This document shows positions 48,310 to 58,808 of a DNA stretch of 64,000 bases, one piece after another. Source of the DNA: Comamonadaceae bacterium (GTDB lineage Bacteria; Pseudomonadota; Gammaproteobacteria; Burkholderiales; Burkholderiaceae_C); assembly GCA_947448735.1 (NCBI GenBank), contig CANFOS010000001.1:62001-126000 (forward strand), in the 5' to 3' direction. Each line of letters opens with the position of its first letter. Position 1 is the first letter of the stretch. The notes beneath the pieces are model-generated. The model did no database searches. It was not told the origin of the DNA and saw only the letters and a program-made list of their open reading frames with translations. Made by a program: the position numbers and the translations under genes.

Positions 48310-50427
48310 TTAACCGCGATCTTGGTCCTGGGCCGGACGATCCAGCAGCGCCTTCATGGACAGCTTGACCCGACCTTTCTCGTCGGTTTCCATGACCTTG
48401 ACTTTGACGATCTGGCCTTCTTTGAGGTAGTCCTGCACACGCTCAACGCGCTCGTGCGCGATCTGGCTGATGTGCAGTAAACCATCTTTGCCTGGCAGCA
48501 GGTTGATCAGCGCACCGAAGTCCAGAATCTTGGTGACCGGGCCTTCGTAGACCTTGCCAATTTCGACTTCAGCGGTGATCTCGGCAATGCGGCGCTTGGC
48601 CTCGTCTGCCTTGGCGCTGTCGTTCGACGCGATGGTGATGGTGCCATCTTCCTCGATGTTGATCTGGGTGCCGGTTTCTTCGGTCAGCGCGCGAATCACC
48701 GCGCCGCCCTTGCCAATCACGTCACGGATTTTTTCCGGGTTGATCTTCATCACGTACAGGCGTGGCGCGAAGTCAGAGACTTCGGTTTTGGCAGCGCCCA
48801 TGGCTTCTTGCATTTTGCCAAGGATGTGCATACGGGCTTCTTTGGCCTGGGCCAGTGCCACCTGCATGATTTCTTTGGTGATGCCCTGGATTTTGATGTC
48901 CATCTGCAGCGCGGTGATACCAAACGTAGTGCCCGCCACCTTGAAGTCCATGTCGCCCAGATGATCTTCGTCACCCAAAATGTCGGTCAACACGGCAAAG
49001 CGGTTGTCTTCCTTGATCAGACCCATGGCAATACCCGCCACGTGGGCTTTCATCGGCACGCCAGCGTCCATCAGCGACAGGCAGCCGCCGCAGACCGAAG
49101 CCATCGACGAGGAGCCATTGGACTCGGTGATTTCAGACACCACGCGCATGGTGTACGGGAAGTCCTCTTTGCTTGGCAGCACAGCAATCAGCGCACGCTT
49201 GGCCAGACGGCCGTGGCCAATCTCGCGGCGTTTTGGTGAACCGACACGGCCTGTTTCGCCGGTGGCGAACGGAGGCATGTTGTAGTGCAGCATGAAGCGG
49301 TCTTCGTAGTCGCCGCTCAGTGCATCAATGCGCTGCGCGTCGCGCTCGGTGCCGAGCGTGGTCACCACCAGCGCCTGGGTTTCGCCACGTGTGAACAGGG
49401 CTGAACCGTGGGTGCGTGGCAACACGCTGTTGCGAATTTCAATCGCACGAACGGTGCGCGTGTCGCGACCGTCGATGCGAGGCTCGCCCGCCAAAATCTG
49501 GCTGCGAACGATTTTGGCTTCGATGTCAAACAGCATGCCTTCAACCGCGACATGGTCAAACGCAGCGCCGTCGGCTTTCAGTGCCGCCATGACTTCGGTG
49601 GTCACTTCGCGGCAGGCCTGGGTGCGGGCTTGCTTGGCGCGGATCTGGTAGGCCGCTTGTAACTTGGCAGCCGCCAGTGCGCCGACTTTGGCAATCAGGG
49701 GCTCGTCTTTGGCCGGTGCCTTCCAATCCCAGACCGGCTTGCCCGCATCGCGCACGAGGTCGTGAATCGCGTTGATCGCGATATTGCCTTGATCGTGGCC
49801 GTACACAATCGCGGCCAGCATGATTTCTTCCGACAGTTGCTGCGCTTCAGACTCGACCATCAGCACGGCGGCTTCGGTACCGGCCACCACCAGGTCCATC
49901 TTGGAATCCTTGAGCTGGGTTTTGCCAGGGTTCAGCACGTACTGACCATCAATGTAGGCCACGCGCGCAGCGCCGATGGGGCCGTTAAATGGAATGCCAG
50001 AAATGGCCAGCGCCGCGCTCGATGCGATCAGTGCGGGAATGTCGCCTTCCACTTCAGGGTTGAGCGACAAGACATGAACCACGACCTGCACTTCGTTGAA
50101 GAAGCCCTCAGGAAACAGCGGGCGAATCGGGCGGTCAATCAGGCGTGACGTCAGCGTTTCAAATTCGCTGGGGCGGCCTTCGCGCTTGAAAAAACTGCCG
50201 GGGATACGGCCAGCAGCGTAGGTTTTCTCCAGGTAATCCACCGTCAGGGGAAAGAAGTCCTGACCAGGCTTGGCGTCTTTTTTCGCCACCACAGTGGCCA
50301 GCACCACCGTGCCGTCCATGTCGAGCTTCACGGCACCGCCCGATTGGCGTGCGATTTCACCGGTTTCCATCGTGACCGTGTGCTGGCCCCACTGGAAGGT
50401 TTTGCTAACTTTGTTAAAAATACTCAT
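48310..50427 (-). CDS. pnp: polynucleotide phosphorylase
   Basis: 705 residues. Two RNase PH domains joined by a helical domain, a KH domain ([19 protein letters not shown]) and an S1 domain ([23 protein letters not shown]) at the C-terminus. Active-site [10 protein letters not shown] and [14 protein letters not shown] are intact. A 3'-5' exoribonuclease of the degradosome. It follows rpsO on the same strand, as in E. coli, with a REP-like hairpin and the rpsO terminator between them; autocontrol through its leader is likely by analogy. Confidence 0.97.
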   Translation of the reverse strand: MSIFNKVSKTFQWGQHTVTMETGEIARQSGGAVKLDMDGTVVLATVVAKKDAKPGQDFFPLTVDYLEKTYAAGRIPGSFFKREGRPSEFETLTSRLIDRPIRPLFPEGFFNEVQVVVHVLSLNPEVEGDIPALIASSAALAISGIPFNGPIGAARVAYIDGQYVLNPGKTQLKDSKMDLVVAGTEAAVLMVESEAQQLSEEIMLAAIVYGHDQGNIAINAIHDLVRDAGKPVWDWKAPAKDEPLIAKVGALAAAKLQAAYQIRAKQARTQACREVTTEVMAALKADGAAFDHVAVEGMLFDIEAKIVRSQILAGEPRIDGRDTRTVRAIEIRNSVLPRTHGSALFTRGETQALVVTTLGTERDAQRIDALSGDYEDRFMLHYNMPPFATGETGRVGSPKRREIGHGRLAKRALIAVLPSKEDFPYTMRVVSEITESNGSSSMASVCGGCLSLMDAGVPMKAHVAGIAMGLIKEDNRFAVLTDILGDEDHLGDMDFKVAGTTFGITALQMDIKIQGITKEIMQVALAQAKEARMHILGKMQEAMGAAKTEVSDFAPRLYVMKINPEKIRDVIGKGGAVIRALTEETGTQINIEEDGTITIASNDSAKADEAKRRIAEITAEVEIGKVYEGPVTKILDFGALINLLPGKDGLLHISQIAHERVERVQDYLKEGQIVKVKVMETDEKGRVKLSMKALLDRPAQDQDRG

Positions 50428-50500
50428 GAGTCATCTCCAGAAATATCGCGCACTTGAGGCAGTGCGAAAGGCCCGGAATGTTGGCTAATGGAAACTTTGC

Positions 50501-50553
50501 CATTCCAGAAACACTTAATTGGGGTCAGACGCCAATTAAAAACTTCTGGAATG
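50501..50553. repeat. REP/RAYT-like 53-bp hairpin in the pnp leader
   Basis: Outer arms CATTCCAGAA / TTCTGGAATG (10 bp) and inner arms TTAATTGG / CCAATTAA (8 bp) are perfect, with a 4x4 internal loop and a 9-nt apex GGTCAGACG. The AATTGGGGTCAGA motif resembles ends of REP elements mobilised by RAYT (Y1) transposases. It lies 74 bp before the pnp start. Confidence 0.7.
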
Positions 50554-50600
50554 ACACAGCTCGAATCCGTTTTGCCGTCTTTCCGAATGTTTTAAAGTAA

Positions 50601-50636
50601 AAAACGCCTGAGCTAGGTGACTAACTCAGGCGTTTT
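50601..50636 (-). terminator. rpsO intrinsic terminator
   Basis: AAAACGCCTGAG / CTCAGGCGTTTT, 12-bp perfect stem with a 12-nt loop, starting 15 nt past the rpsO stop; the minus strand carries a T-run after the stem. Confidence 0.88.
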
Positions 50637-50651
50637 CAATGAATTGATAAC

Positions 50652-50918
50652 TTACTTGCGCAGACCAAGTTTGGCGATCAGCGCGGTGTAACGGTCAGCG
50701 TCTTTGGACTTCAGGTAGTCCAGCAGCTTGCGGCGACGGCTCACCATACGCAGCAGGCCGCGGCGACCGTGGTGGTCTTTGGCATGGGTTTTGAAGTGGG
50801 GCATCAACTCGTTGATGCGACCGGTCAGCAAGCCGACCTGAACTTCCGGGCTGCCCGTGTCACCAGGGGCACGCGCGTTGGACTGAACAATCTCAGCCTT
50901 GATGGATTTTGCGATCAT
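50652..50918 (-). CDS. rpsO: 30S ribosomal protein S15
   Basis: 88 residues from ATG 50918, with GGAG about 9 nt upstream. [20 protein letters not shown] and [21 protein letters not shown] are invariant S15 signatures. Binds the central domain of 16S rRNA. The frame is open further upstream without similarity. Confidence 0.98.
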   Translation of the reverse strand: MIAKSIKAEIVQSNARAPGDTGSPEVQVGLLTGRINELMPHFKTHAKDHHGRRGLLRMVSRRRKLLDYLKSKDADRYTALIAKLGLRK

Positions 50919-51028
50919 AAAAATACTCCGCACCAAAGTGCAACTTGCGAGCGACACAGTCTTCTCACCATGAGATTTAACCGTTTTGTCGTCGTGTATC
51001 ACCCAGCAGCGCCGGGCGAAGCCTTCGA

Positions 51029-52216
51029 TTATAGCCCAAGCCAGTGTTCCAGCCGCTGCACACCCAGCCGCAGGCGATTCAAATCCTGGCTGGCAAAGCA
51101 CCAGCGCAGCCAGCCCTGGGCATCAGCGCCAGGATTGACCATGAATGCATTGCCGGGTGCCAGGCCCAAGCCGGCCTCCAGCACCAGACGCTTGGCGACC
51201 GCCAAAGAATCACCAAAGCGCGCCTGATCGCTCAGTCGGAAGAAGGCGTACATGCCGCCTTTGGCCGGCGCCACTTGAACGCCAGGCATGGCTTGGAGCA
51301 GCGGCACCAGCGTGTCTCGGCAGGTCTTCAAGTGCGCCACCACCTGCGGCGTCACCTCCAGCGTGCGCTCGATCGCGACCAATCCGGCACGCTGAATAAA
51401 AACCGGCGCACACGAGGTATTGAACTCAATCAGCTTGCCCATTTGCTCCGTCATGGCTGGCGGCATCACCAGCCAGCCGAGCCGCCAGCCGGTCATCAAA
51501 AAGCTTTTGGAAAAGCTGTTGACGACGATCAGTTGATCATCGGCTTCAGCAACATCCAGGAAACTGGGCGCGCAACCGTTGGGCGTCGCGTCAAAATAAA
51601 GCCGCTCGTAGACCTCGTCCGCCAAAATCCAGGTCCCGGTCTTGCGGCAGTGCGCCAGCAAAGTTTGTTGTTCGGCGCGCGACAGCGTCCAGCCCGTCGG
51701 ATTGTTCGGCGCGTTCAAGATGAGCAGCCGGGTTTGCGGCGTGACAGCGTCCAGCAGCTCGGCCATGTCCAGCTGCCATGCGCCTGCCGTGGGCTTCAGG
51801 CTGACAGACCTCACCACCGCGCCCATGATGGCCGGCTGCGCGGTGAGGTTGGGCCACACGGGGGTGACCACCACCACCTCGTCACCACTGTTGACCAGTG
51901 CCTGCACGGCCAGCATCAGCGCATTGACACCACCGGATGCGACGGCCACCCGGTTTGCTCCTATTTTTGTAGCGCTTGGTACCCGTAATCCATTGGTGTA
52001 AGCGGCAATCGCCTCGCGCAGCTCGGGCAGGCCCAGGTTGTGTGCGTAAAAGGTTTCGCCCTGCTGCACGGACGCGATGGCGGCGTCACGGATGAACTGC
52101 GGCGTGACTTCATCGCTTTCGCCAAACCAGAACTTCAGCACATCGCTGCGCCCCATGCCGGCATTGGCAACCTGACGGATCATGGACTCTTCAAGATTTA
52201 AAACGGCCTGACGCAT
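51029..52216 (-). CDS. class I/II pyridoxal-phosphate aminotransferase
   Basis: 395 residues of fold type [25 protein letters not shown] and the PLP lysine in [17 protein letters not shown] mark an aspartate/aromatic aminotransferase-like enzyme; substrate not defined. A segment around residues 72-88 ([16 protein letters not shown]) is encoded by DNA resembling the dispersed repeat (about 51955-51990), suggesting an in-frame repeat insertion tolerated by the protein. Gene stands alone upstream of rpsO. Confidence 0.88.
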   Translation of the reverse strand: MRQAVLNLEESMIRQVANAGMGRSDVLKFWFGESDEVTPQFIRDAAIASVQQGETFYAHNLGLPELREAIAAYTNGLRVPSATKIGANRVAVASGGVNALMLAVQALVNSGDEVVVVTPVWPNLTAQPAIMGAVVRSVSLKPTAGAWQLDMAELLDAVTPQTRLLILNAPNNPTGWTLSRAEQQTLLAHCRKTGTWILADEVYERLYFDATPNGCAPSFLDVAEADDQLIVVNSFSKSFLMTGWRLGWLVMPPAMTEQMGKLIEFNTSCAPVFIQRAGLVAIERTLEVTPQVVAHLKTCRDTLVPLLQAMPGVQVAPAKGGMYAFFRLSDQARFGDSLAVAKRLVLEAGLGLAPGNAFMVNPGADAQGWLRWCFASQDLNRLRLGVQRLEHWLGL

Positions 52217-52257
52217 GGTGACTTTCCAATAGGACGGTAAAAGTGGTTAAAGAACAG

Positions 52258-53508
52258 TTAAGGCCTGACCATTTTGCAGCTTGTGGGCATCGCTGCCTTG
52301 TTGCTGGCAATCGTCTTGATCACCCGAAAGCCGTAACCCGAACCTTCCACGTCAAACTTCACGCCTGCATCGCCCAGCTTGCCCATTTGGGCCACCAGCA
52401 AAGGCTGCTGAAACTGGTGGTCGGCCGCGCGCATCGTGCCCGTTTGCCCCGCCATTGATACAGAAGCGGTTTCCATTTGCGCAGCCACGGCACCGGCTTC
52501 GATCGAGCCGGCTTTTTCAATGCTCTGCGCCAGTGCCTCGATCACCAGTTGCATCCGCATATGAACGTAATCATCTTTTGCAACCGGAAAGCGCTGGCGA
52601 AACGACTGGTACAAAGCTTCTGATGGCGCGCCGGCAGCATTTGGAAACCACTCTGCCACGGCAATCACTTTGCCCACACCCGCGTCGCCAATCGCCGCAG
52701 GCGCTCCCAAAGCGTTGCCATAAAAGGTGTAGAACTTGCCGTCAAAGCCCACGTCTTTGGCGGCCTTGATCAGCAGCGTCAGGTCATTGCCCCAGTTGCC
52801 TGTCAGCACCGCTTGCGCCCCGCTGGCCTTGATTTTGACGGCATAGGCAATGAAGTCTTTGACCCGGCCCAGCGGGTGCAGTTCGTCGCCCACCACTTGC
52901 AGGTCGGGCCGCTGCGCCGCGATTTGCCTTTTGGCTTCTTTCAATACCGACTGGCCAAAGCTGTAGTCCTGCCCGATCAGGTAAATGCTTTTGACAGATT
53001 TGTCGTCTTTCAACACGTCCATCAAGGCCGTCATGCGCATGTCAGCATGGGCGTCAAACCTGAAATGCCAGTAGCTGCATTTGTCATTCGTCAGCGCCGG
53101 GTCCACCGCCGAGTAATTTAAATACAGCACCCGTTTGCCAGGCTCACGTTCGTTGTGTTTGTTGATCGCGTCGATCAGCACCGCCGCGGTTGCCGACGAA
53201 TTGCCCTGCGCGATGACCGTTACCCCGTCGTCGATGGCCGCGCGCAAGGCACTCAGGGCTTCGTCGTTTTGGCCTTTGCTGTCGTAGCGCTCGATCAGCA
53301 GTGGCCGCGCACCACCCGGCAGCTTGACGCCACCGCGCCCATTGACGCGCTCGGTGGCCCACACCAGGTTGCGAAAAACGGCTTCGCCGGTGTTGGCAAA
53401 CGGGCCTGACAGGCTTTCAATCAGGGCCACTTTGATGGGCGCAGGCTGGGCGCTGGCCAAAAAAGAAACCGCCAGGCAAAGCCCGGCCAAAAGACGCTTG
53501 AAGGTCAT
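52258..53508 (-). CDS. branched-chain-amino-acid-type ABC substrate-binding protein (orphan)
   Basis: 416 residues. Sec signal peptide (MTFKRLLAGLCLAVSFLASA) followed by IKVALIESLSGPFANTGEAVFRN and the two-lobed Leu/Ile/Val-binding fold (IAQGNSSATAAVLIDAIN, IYLIGQDYSFGQ). No LivHMGF genes adjoin, so partner permease must be elsewhere or it serves as a sensor. Ligand cannot be inferred. Confidence 0.87.
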   Translation of the reverse strand: MTFKRLLAGLCLAVSFLASAQPAPIKVALIESLSGPFANTGEAVFRNLVWATERVNGRGGVKLPGGARPLLIERYDSKGQNDEALSALRAAIDDGVTVIAQGNSSATAAVLIDAINKHNEREPGKRVLYLNYSAVDPALTNDKCSYWHFRFDAHADMRMTALMDVLKDDKSVKSIYLIGQDYSFGQSVLKEAKRQIAAQRPDLQVVGDELHPLGRVKDFIAYAVKIKASGAQAVLTGNWGNDLTLLIKAAKDVGFDGKFYTFYGNALGAPAAIGDAGVGKVIAVAEWFPNAAGAPSEALYQSFRQRFPVAKDDYVHMRMQLVIEALAQSIEKAGSIEAGAVAAQMETASVSMAGQTGTMRAADHQFQQPLLVAQMGKLGDAGVKFDVEGSGYGFRVIKTIASNKAAMPTSCKMVRP

Positions 53509-53522
53509 GAATATCGATGCTT

Positions 53523-53572
53523 ACTATTGATTTAGGAGCTGCTAGCGCCCATTTTTATTGGGCTGCAGACTT
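53523..53572 (+). repeat. dispersed intergenic repeat, copy 7
   Basis: GGAGCTGCTAGCGCCC then TATTGGGCTGCAGAC in the gap between tsaD and the binding-protein gene. Good reference copy of the family. Confidence 0.6.
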
Positions 53573-53574
53573 GT

Positions 53575-54609
53575 TTAATGCGAAGATGCTTGCAAATTCC
53601 AGCGCGGCAAGACGTCGAAAGTGTAGCCGCCCTGCAAGGTCTCCAGCCCCGCTTGCAGCCGCATGCCAGCTGCCAGCGCAATCATGGCGCCGTTGTCGGT
53701 GCACAGGTGCAGCTCTGGGTAATGCACCCGAATCTTGCGCTTGGCGCATGCCGCGTTCAGCTCGCTGCGCAGCAACGCGTTGGCGCCCACGCCGCCGGCC
53801 ACCACCAGCCGCGTCAAACCCGTTTGCAGCATCGCAGCCATTGATTTTTTAACCAGCACATCCACAATCGCCGCTTGTGTCGATGCCGCCAGGTCGGCTT
53901 TGCGCGCGTCAAGGTCGTGACCGAGTTTTTTGGCCTGCGTCAGCACGGCGGTTTTCAATCCGGCAAATGAAAAGTCAAGATTGCCGCTGTGCAGTAAGGG
54001 GCGCGGCAGCTTGAAAGCCGCACCGTCGCCGCCTTCAGCCAGCTTGGCCAAATGCGGTCCGCCCGGATACGGCAAACCCATCAGCTTGGCCGACTTGTCA
54101 AAGGCCTCGCCTGCCGCGTCGTCAATGCTTTCGCCCAGCAGCTCGTAACTGCCGACACGGTCCACCCGCATCAGCTGCGTGTGGCCGCCAGACACCAGCA
54201 GCGCCACAAAGGGAAACTCCGGCGGGTCCGCACTCAAAAAAGGCGACAGCAAATGCCCTTCCAGGTGGTGCACGCCCATCACCGGCTTGCCCAGCGCTGC
54301 CGCCATGGCGCAGGCCGCACCAGCGCCGACCAGCAGCGCACCCGCCAGACCCGGGCCGCGCGTGTAAGCCACCACATCCACGTCTTTTAAAGGGATAGCT
54401 GCCGCTGCCAGCACCTGCTGTGTCAAAGGCAGAACGCGGCGAATATGGTCGCGGCTGGCCAACTCGGGCACCACGCCGCCATAGGCTTGGTGCATGTCAA
54501 TCTGGCTGAAAAGCGCATGCGACAGCAAGCGCGGCACGCCCAGGCCAGAACAATCGACCAGTGCGACACCGGTCTCGTCGCAGCTCGATTCAAAACCTAA
54601 AACAATCAT
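53575..54609 (-). CDS. tsaD: tRNA N6-threonylcarbamoyladenosine transferase
   Basis: 344 residues. [14 protein letters not shown] start, metal-binding VHHLEGH around residues 113-119, LVSGGHTQL and the C-terminal [15 protein letters not shown] are Kae1/TsaD hallmarks. Transfers threonylcarbamoyl to A37 of ANN-decoding tRNAs with TsaB and TsaE. Its ATG is 28 bp from the stop of the cytochrome gene, same strand. Confidence 0.96.
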   Translation of the reverse strand: MIVLGFESSCDETGVALVDCSGLGVPRLLSHALFSQIDMHQAYGGVVPELASRDHIRRVLPLTQQVLAAAAIPLKDVDVVAYTRGPGLAGALLVGAGAACAMAAALGKPVMGVHHLEGHLLSPFLSADPPEFPFVALLVSGGHTQLMRVDRVGSYELLGESIDDAAGEAFDKSAKLMGLPYPGGPHLAKLAEGGDGAAFKLPRPLLHSGNLDFSFAGLKTAVLTQAKKLGHDLDARKADLAASTQAAIVDVLVKKSMAAMLQTGLTRLVVAGGVGANALLRSELNAACAKRKIRVHYPELHLCTDNGAMIALAAGMRLQAGLETLQGGYTFDVLPRWNLQASSH

Positions 54610-54637
54610 GCGCCCAGTGTAAAGGCCGCACCTGGCA

Positions 54638-56131
54638 TCACGGCTGCGTGGCCATTGCCTTCCTGACGTTGGCTACCTGCCATGGCGACACGGCCTCGGC
54701 CCGGTTGCCCCAGTTGCTGCGCACAAAGCTCAAGACATCGGCCACATTCGCGTCACTCAAGCGCCAGTCCAGCCCGGGCATGGCCAGTGCCGACGGCGAA
54801 GCTGTTGTGGCCGGCCTGTTGGACCCCTGCAGCACGATACGAATCAGCGATGTTGGGTTGCTGGCAGCCACCGTGCTGCTTTGTGCCAGCGACGGAAATG
54901 CAGAATTGGCGCCCTTGCCGCTGGACTGGTGGCAGCCCGCACAGTTGTTCAGGTACACCAAAGCGCCCGCCTGGCTGGCTTGGCCGCTGCGCAGCGCAGC
55001 AGTCGTTGGGTCAGACGGGTCAGCGGCCTGCGCTGGCCTGTTGGTGGCCCCGGCATCGGGTGAACTTTGTGAAGCACTGCCCAAGGCAGGGCTGTTGCCC
55101 AAGGATTTCACATACACCGCCATGGCGGTCAGATCGGCGCTTGTCAGGTGCTGGGTGCTGTTGCTCACAACCTCAGACATCGCGCCAAAGGCAGCGGTGT
55201 GGGGGGTGTGGCCGAGCTTCAGATAATCTGCCAAGTCCTGCGTTGTCCAATTCGCCAAACCGGCTTGGCTTGGCGTGACAGCATCACGCGGGCTGCGCAG
55301 GTTTTGCGCATACCAGCCGTCAATCAAAGCCCCCGACAGATACAAGCCGCTCTTGTTTTCGGTGTTGGCTTTCTCTGCCCCTGCAAAATTGCGTGCTGTG
55401 TGGCAGGCGCCACAATGACCCAGGCTTTGCACCAGGTAGGCGCCCCGGTTCCACTCTGGCGTTTGATTTGCATTGGCGCGGTAACCTGGTTTTGGCAGGT
55501 ACAACCAGTTCCAGGCTTTGACAAGCCAGCGCATGCTGAACGGCCACGGCAGATTTGTTTCGGGGTTGCTTTGCACCACAGGGGCGATGCCCTGCATGAA
55601 GTAGGCGTACAGCGCGGCCAGATCGTCGTCCGACAAACGCGCGTAGCTGGGGTACGGCATGGCGGGGTAAATGTTGTGCCCGCTTTCAGTCACCCCCTGC
55701 CGCATCAGGCGATTGAACTGGGCTTGGCTGTAGTTCCCGATGCCGCCGTCTTTGTCGGGCGTGATGTTGGTCGATACGATCACGCCAAACGGCGTCTTCA
55801 GTGGCAGGCCGCCTGCAAACGGCGCACCGCCCGGGCGGCTGTGGCAGCCAATGCAGTCGCCCGCCCGCGCCAGGTATTGGCCTTGTTTGACCAGTGGCTT
55901 GTCGGCGTTGAGCAGCGCGGGCTCGCGAATGGGCATGGACATTCTGCCGCCGGTTGCAAACCCAGGGCTGGCATAAAACGCGTCGGCAACGGATTCGCGG
56001 GTCAGCTGCTGCGTGGCCGGTTGCATGGCTGGCTGTATCACCTGCGCAAGGGCATTTTGGGTATAAAAACAGGCTGTAGCCCAGTAAATCGTTGCCCAAG
56101 CAGCTCCTGTTTTAAGAGCAAAGGGATTCAT
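54638..56131 (-). CDS. triheme cytochrome c subunit of a periplasmic dehydrogenase
   Basis: 497 residues from ATG 56131; the open frame upstream only shadows the GMC gene. Three haem sites: CIGCH (C93-H97), then CGACH and CAGCH, as in the membrane-bound cytochrome subunit of gluconate, sorbitol or fructose dehydrogenases, which hand electrons to ubiquinone. The N-terminal segment ([20 protein letters not shown]) acts as the signal peptide but is encoded by a copy of the dispersed repeat (56061-56115), unusual for an exported protein. Start overlaps the GMC stop (ATGA). A Ser/Pro/Ala linker precedes the third haem domain. Confidence 0.88.
   Translation of the reverse strand: MNPFALKTGAAWATIYWATACFYTQNALAQVIQPAMQPATQQLTRESVADAFYASPGFATGGRMSMPIREPALLNADKPLVKQGQYLARAGDCIGCHSRPGGAPFAGGLPLKTPFGVIVSTNITPDKDGGIGNYSQAQFNRLMRQGVTESGHNIYPAMPYPSYARLSDDDLAALYAYFMQGIAPVVQSNPETNLPWPFSMRWLVKAWNWLYLPKPGYRANANQTPEWNRGAYLVQSLGHCGACHTARNFAGAEKANTENKSGLYLSGALIDGWYAQNLRSPRDAVTPSQAGLANWTTQDLADYLKLGHTPHTAAFGAMSEVVSNSTQHLTSADLTAMAVYVKSLGNSPALGSASQSSPDAGATNRPAQAADPSDPTTAALRSGQASQAGALVYLNNCAGCHQSSGKGANSAFPSLAQSSTVAASNPTSLIRIVLQGSNRPATTASPSALAMPGLDWRLSDANVADVLSFVRSNWGNRAEAVSPWQVANVRKAMATQP
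56061..56115 (-). repeat. dispersed repeat, copy 8, inside a signal-peptide coding region
   Basis: The minus strand reads AGGAGCTGCTTGGGC...TTACTGGGCTACAGCC, a recognisable family member, within codons ~6-24 of the triheme cytochrome gene. The reading frame stays open. Confidence 0.6.
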
Positions 56132-57900
56132 GCCAGTGCCCCCGGCTGTTTCAGGTACTGCTCGCGTATGGCCTTGGCTGACCAATAGGCCAGCGCCGCC
56201 ACGGTGCCGGTGGGGTTGTAGCCAAAGTTTTGCGGAAAGGCACTGGCCCCCATCACAAACACATTGGGCACGTCCCACACCTGCAAATACCGGTTCACGG
56301 CACTGGTTGCTCGGTCGGTACCCATGGGTGCGCCGCCCGTGTTGTGGGTGGACTGGTAGGCACGCAGATCGTAGTGGTCGCCGGGCTTTTTCATGTTCAC
56401 CTTGATCTCGCGCGGGCCCATGGCTTTGGCGATGTCCACCGCTTTGCCGACGGTGTATCGGGTCATGGCCATCTCGTTGGCCTTCCAGTCGAAAGTCATC
56501 CGCAGCAGCGGCTGGCCGTACACGTCCTTGTAGGTGGGATCCAGATCCAGGTAGTTGTCCCGGTACGACATCACCGAGCCCTGGGTGCCAACGCTGGCGG
56601 TGTACAAATAGTTGTCTTTGATGCCGCGCTTCCAGAGCGCACCCCAAGCCGGCACGCCGGTGGGCAGGCTCATTTGCTGCAGGGGTCGCCCGCCGGTGTT
56701 GATGCAGCTGATGCTGGCACCACCGACAAAGCCGAGCGGGCCGTGGTCAAAGTTGTCGCCATCAAAATCATCCACCACCGAGCCGCTGGCCCCTGCCCCG
56801 ACAAACGGGTTCATCGGCTGATCAGCGTTATAAAAAAGAGACACCCCGCCCGTCATTTGGTAGGCATAGTTGCGGCCCACCACGCCTGTGCCAGTGGCTG
56901 GGTCGTATGGCTTGCCAATTTTTGACAGCAGCAGCAAACGCACGTTGTGAAACTGGTAAGCGCACAGCACCACCAGGTCGGCGGGCTGCTCCACCTCGTT
57001 GCCCTGCGCGTCGATGTAGCTCACGCCCGTGGCCAGCTTGCCGTCCGCCGCCAGGTTGACGCGGGTGACGTGGCTTTTGACGCGCAATTCAAAGTGAGGG
57101 CGCTGCATGAGGGTGGGCAGCAGCGTGGTTTGTGGCGACGCCTTGGCATAGTTGTAGCAGCCATAGCGCTCACAAAAGCCGCAAAAATTGCACGGCCCCA
57201 GCTGCGCACCATGCGGGTTGGTGTAGGCGCGTGAGGCATTGGCCGAAGCCTGGGCAAACGGGTGCAAACCCAGCTCTCGCGCGGCTTTGTCAAACAGCAG
57301 CGCACTGTTTAAGGCAGCCATGGGCGGCAGCGGAAATTCACTGGCGCGTGGCCCCTCAAAAGGATTGCCACTGGTTTGCACCACGCCTTTTAAATTGCCG
57401 GCCTTGCCCGACATGCCGCAGATTTTTTCAAAGCTGTCGTAGTGCGGCTCCAGTTCGTCGTAGCTCACACCCCAGTCCTGAAGCTGCATGCCCTCAGGTA
57501 TGAATTTTTTGCCGTAACGCTCCAGGGTTCGGCTCTTGATGCGCAAGTCGTCGGGCAGTGCGCGCCAGTTTTGGCCGTTCCAGTGCACGCCTGCGCCGCC
57601 CACGCCATCGCCGGGTAAAAACGAACCCAATTGGCGGTACGGCACGGCGACATCAGCGGTCGCGTGGCGCACCGTCACGGTTTCTTTGGCCAGGTTTTGA
57701 AACAGCTTGCCGCGTATGCCATAACTCAGCTCGTCGGTGTTGCGCGGGTAGGCAAAGTCGGGAACGGTGTCTCTGGCTGGGCCGCGCTCAAGTGCCAAGA
57801 CATTCAGGCCAGCGGCGGTCAGCTCCATGCCCATGATGGCACCTGTCCAGCCAAAGCCGACCAGCACCGCATCGACTTTTGGTTTTTTAATACTGGCCAT
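56128..57900 (-). CDS. GMC-family dehydrogenase, FAD subunit (gluconate 2-dehydrogenase-like)
   Basis: 590 residues from ATG 57900. N-terminal FAD motif VGFGWTGAIMG (GxGxxG at residues 15-20), GDGVGGAGVHWNGQ and C-terminal GTVAALAYW typical of GMC oxidoreductases. Cysteines C237, C240, C243 and C248 (CNFCGFCERYGC) match the Fe-S-cluster motif of fructose/gluconate dehydrogenase large subunits. No signal peptide of its own: export would be by the twin-arginine partner subunit. Operon order small subunit, FAD subunit, cytochrome. Substrate, a sugar acid or polyol, not determined. Confidence 0.88.
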   Translation of the reverse strand: MASIKKPKVDAVLVGFGWTGAIMGMELTAAGLNVLALERGPARDTVPDFAYPRNTDELSYGIRGKLFQNLAKETVTVRHATADVAVPYRQLGSFLPGDGVGGAGVHWNGQNWRALPDDLRIKSRTLERYGKKFIPEGMQLQDWGVSYDELEPHYDSFEKICGMSGKAGNLKGVVQTSGNPFEGPRASEFPLPPMAALNSALLFDKAARELGLHPFAQASANASRAYTNPHGAQLGPCNFCGFCERYGCYNYAKASPQTTLLPTLMQRPHFELRVKSHVTRVNLAADGKLATGVSYIDAQGNEVEQPADLVVLCAYQFHNVRLLLLSKIGKPYDPATGTGVVGRNYAYQMTGGVSLFYNADQPMNPFVGAGASGSVVDDFDGDNFDHGPLGFVGGASISCINTGGRPLQQMSLPTGVPAWGALWKRGIKDNYLYTASVGTQGSVMSYRDNYLDLDPTYKDVYGQPLLRMTFDWKANEMAMTRYTVGKAVDIAKAMGPREIKVNMKKPGDHYDLRAYQSTHNTGGAPMGTDRATSAVNRYLQVWDVPNVFVMGASAFPQNFGYNPTGTVAALAYWSAKAIREQYLKQPGALA

Positions 57901-57913
57901 GTTTGAACCCGAT

Positions 57914-58678
57914 TCAGCCCTGCGGCCCGTGAATAGACACCGGCGGCAGGGGGTACTTTTCGCCCGGCCGGCCGACCCAGTCGGCATAGTCGGCTCGCGC
58001 GCCGGGAAAGCCAATCATCTTCCACGACCCGGCATTTTTATTGCCCCCATGCAGCGGGTCGCTCAAGTAACCTTCCTTGGTGTTTTGCAGCAAAAAGCTG
58101 AAGAACACCTGGCTCGATGTGCCTTCAAATTCAAGTGTTCCCTTTTCTGCCAATTCGAGCGTGGCATCCTGATCGGCAAGGCTCAGTTCAGCAAAGGTTT
58201 TGCCGTTAAAAACCTTTTTGCAATGGGCGTTCATGCCGGCAATACCAGCGCGGTACACATCCCGCGGCGGCAAAGCCGCCTGGTAGCCAAACTCCGGCTT
58301 GGTCGCGACAAACGGACCTTGCATGTACCAAGTGGCAGCGTAGCCAAAAACGGCATCCATCTGGCGGTCCATGAATTCAGGCACGCCTGCTTCAACAGCG
58401 CCGGGCCCGAGCGCATCACTCGGAATCAGCCTGGCTACCGCCGCACCTAAAAAGGCCCATTCGTCAGGATGAAAAAACATCGGCTTGTAGGCTTGCGCAG
58501 GGCCAGCACTGGCCGCCTGGCCAGCCGCGCCAGCATGTGGCGGTGCACTGACTTGCTGGGTTTGCGCCGTGCCTGCCAGACCGATGACCGGAACAATCGC
58601 GATAGAACGCCTTAAAAACAAGCGTCTTGCATGGTCCTGGGGTATTGAATGTGAATGAACGGGGTCGTGGTTTGGCAT
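57914..58678 (-). CDS. gluconate 2-dehydrogenase subunit 3 family protein (Tat substrate)
   Basis: 254 residues. The twin-arginine-like signal HARRLFLRRSIAIVPVIGLAG (split motif RRLFLRR, residues 18-24) routes the folded small/FAD subunit complex to the periplasm. Body motifs FFHPDEWAFLGAAVARLIPSD and the C-terminal GFPGARADYADWVGRPG match the subunit 3 family. 13 bp before the FAD-subunit gene. Confidence 0.87.
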   Translation of the reverse strand: MPNHDPVHSHSIPQDHARRLFLRRSIAIVPVIGLAGTAQTQQVSAPPHAGAAGQAASAGPAQAYKPMFFHPDEWAFLGAAVARLIPSDALGPGAVEAGVPEFMDRQMDAVFGYAATWYMQGPFVATKPEFGYQAALPPRDVYRAGIAGMNAHCKKVFNGKTFAELSLADQDATLELAEKGTLEFEGTSSQVFFSFLLQNTKEGYLSDPLHGGNKNAGSWKMIGFPGARADYADWVGRPGEKYPLPPVSIHGPQG

Positions 58679-58808
58679 GCCTCATCTTGATCGTGCGCTT
58701 GCCTGCCGGGCGTCAGCGGTCAGGCAGGCGCTGTGTCAGCCATGGGCTTGAAAGCTCGCCCTTCGCTTGAAAAAGTGACGTTTGGCGTGGATCTTGCAAA
58801 GCCGTGGC

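Noticed and set aside
54638-56647. A 669-codon frame with three haem motifs
   Set aside because: The first 172 codons are antisense-type shadow of the GMC gene; the real start is ATG 56131 with ATGA overlap.
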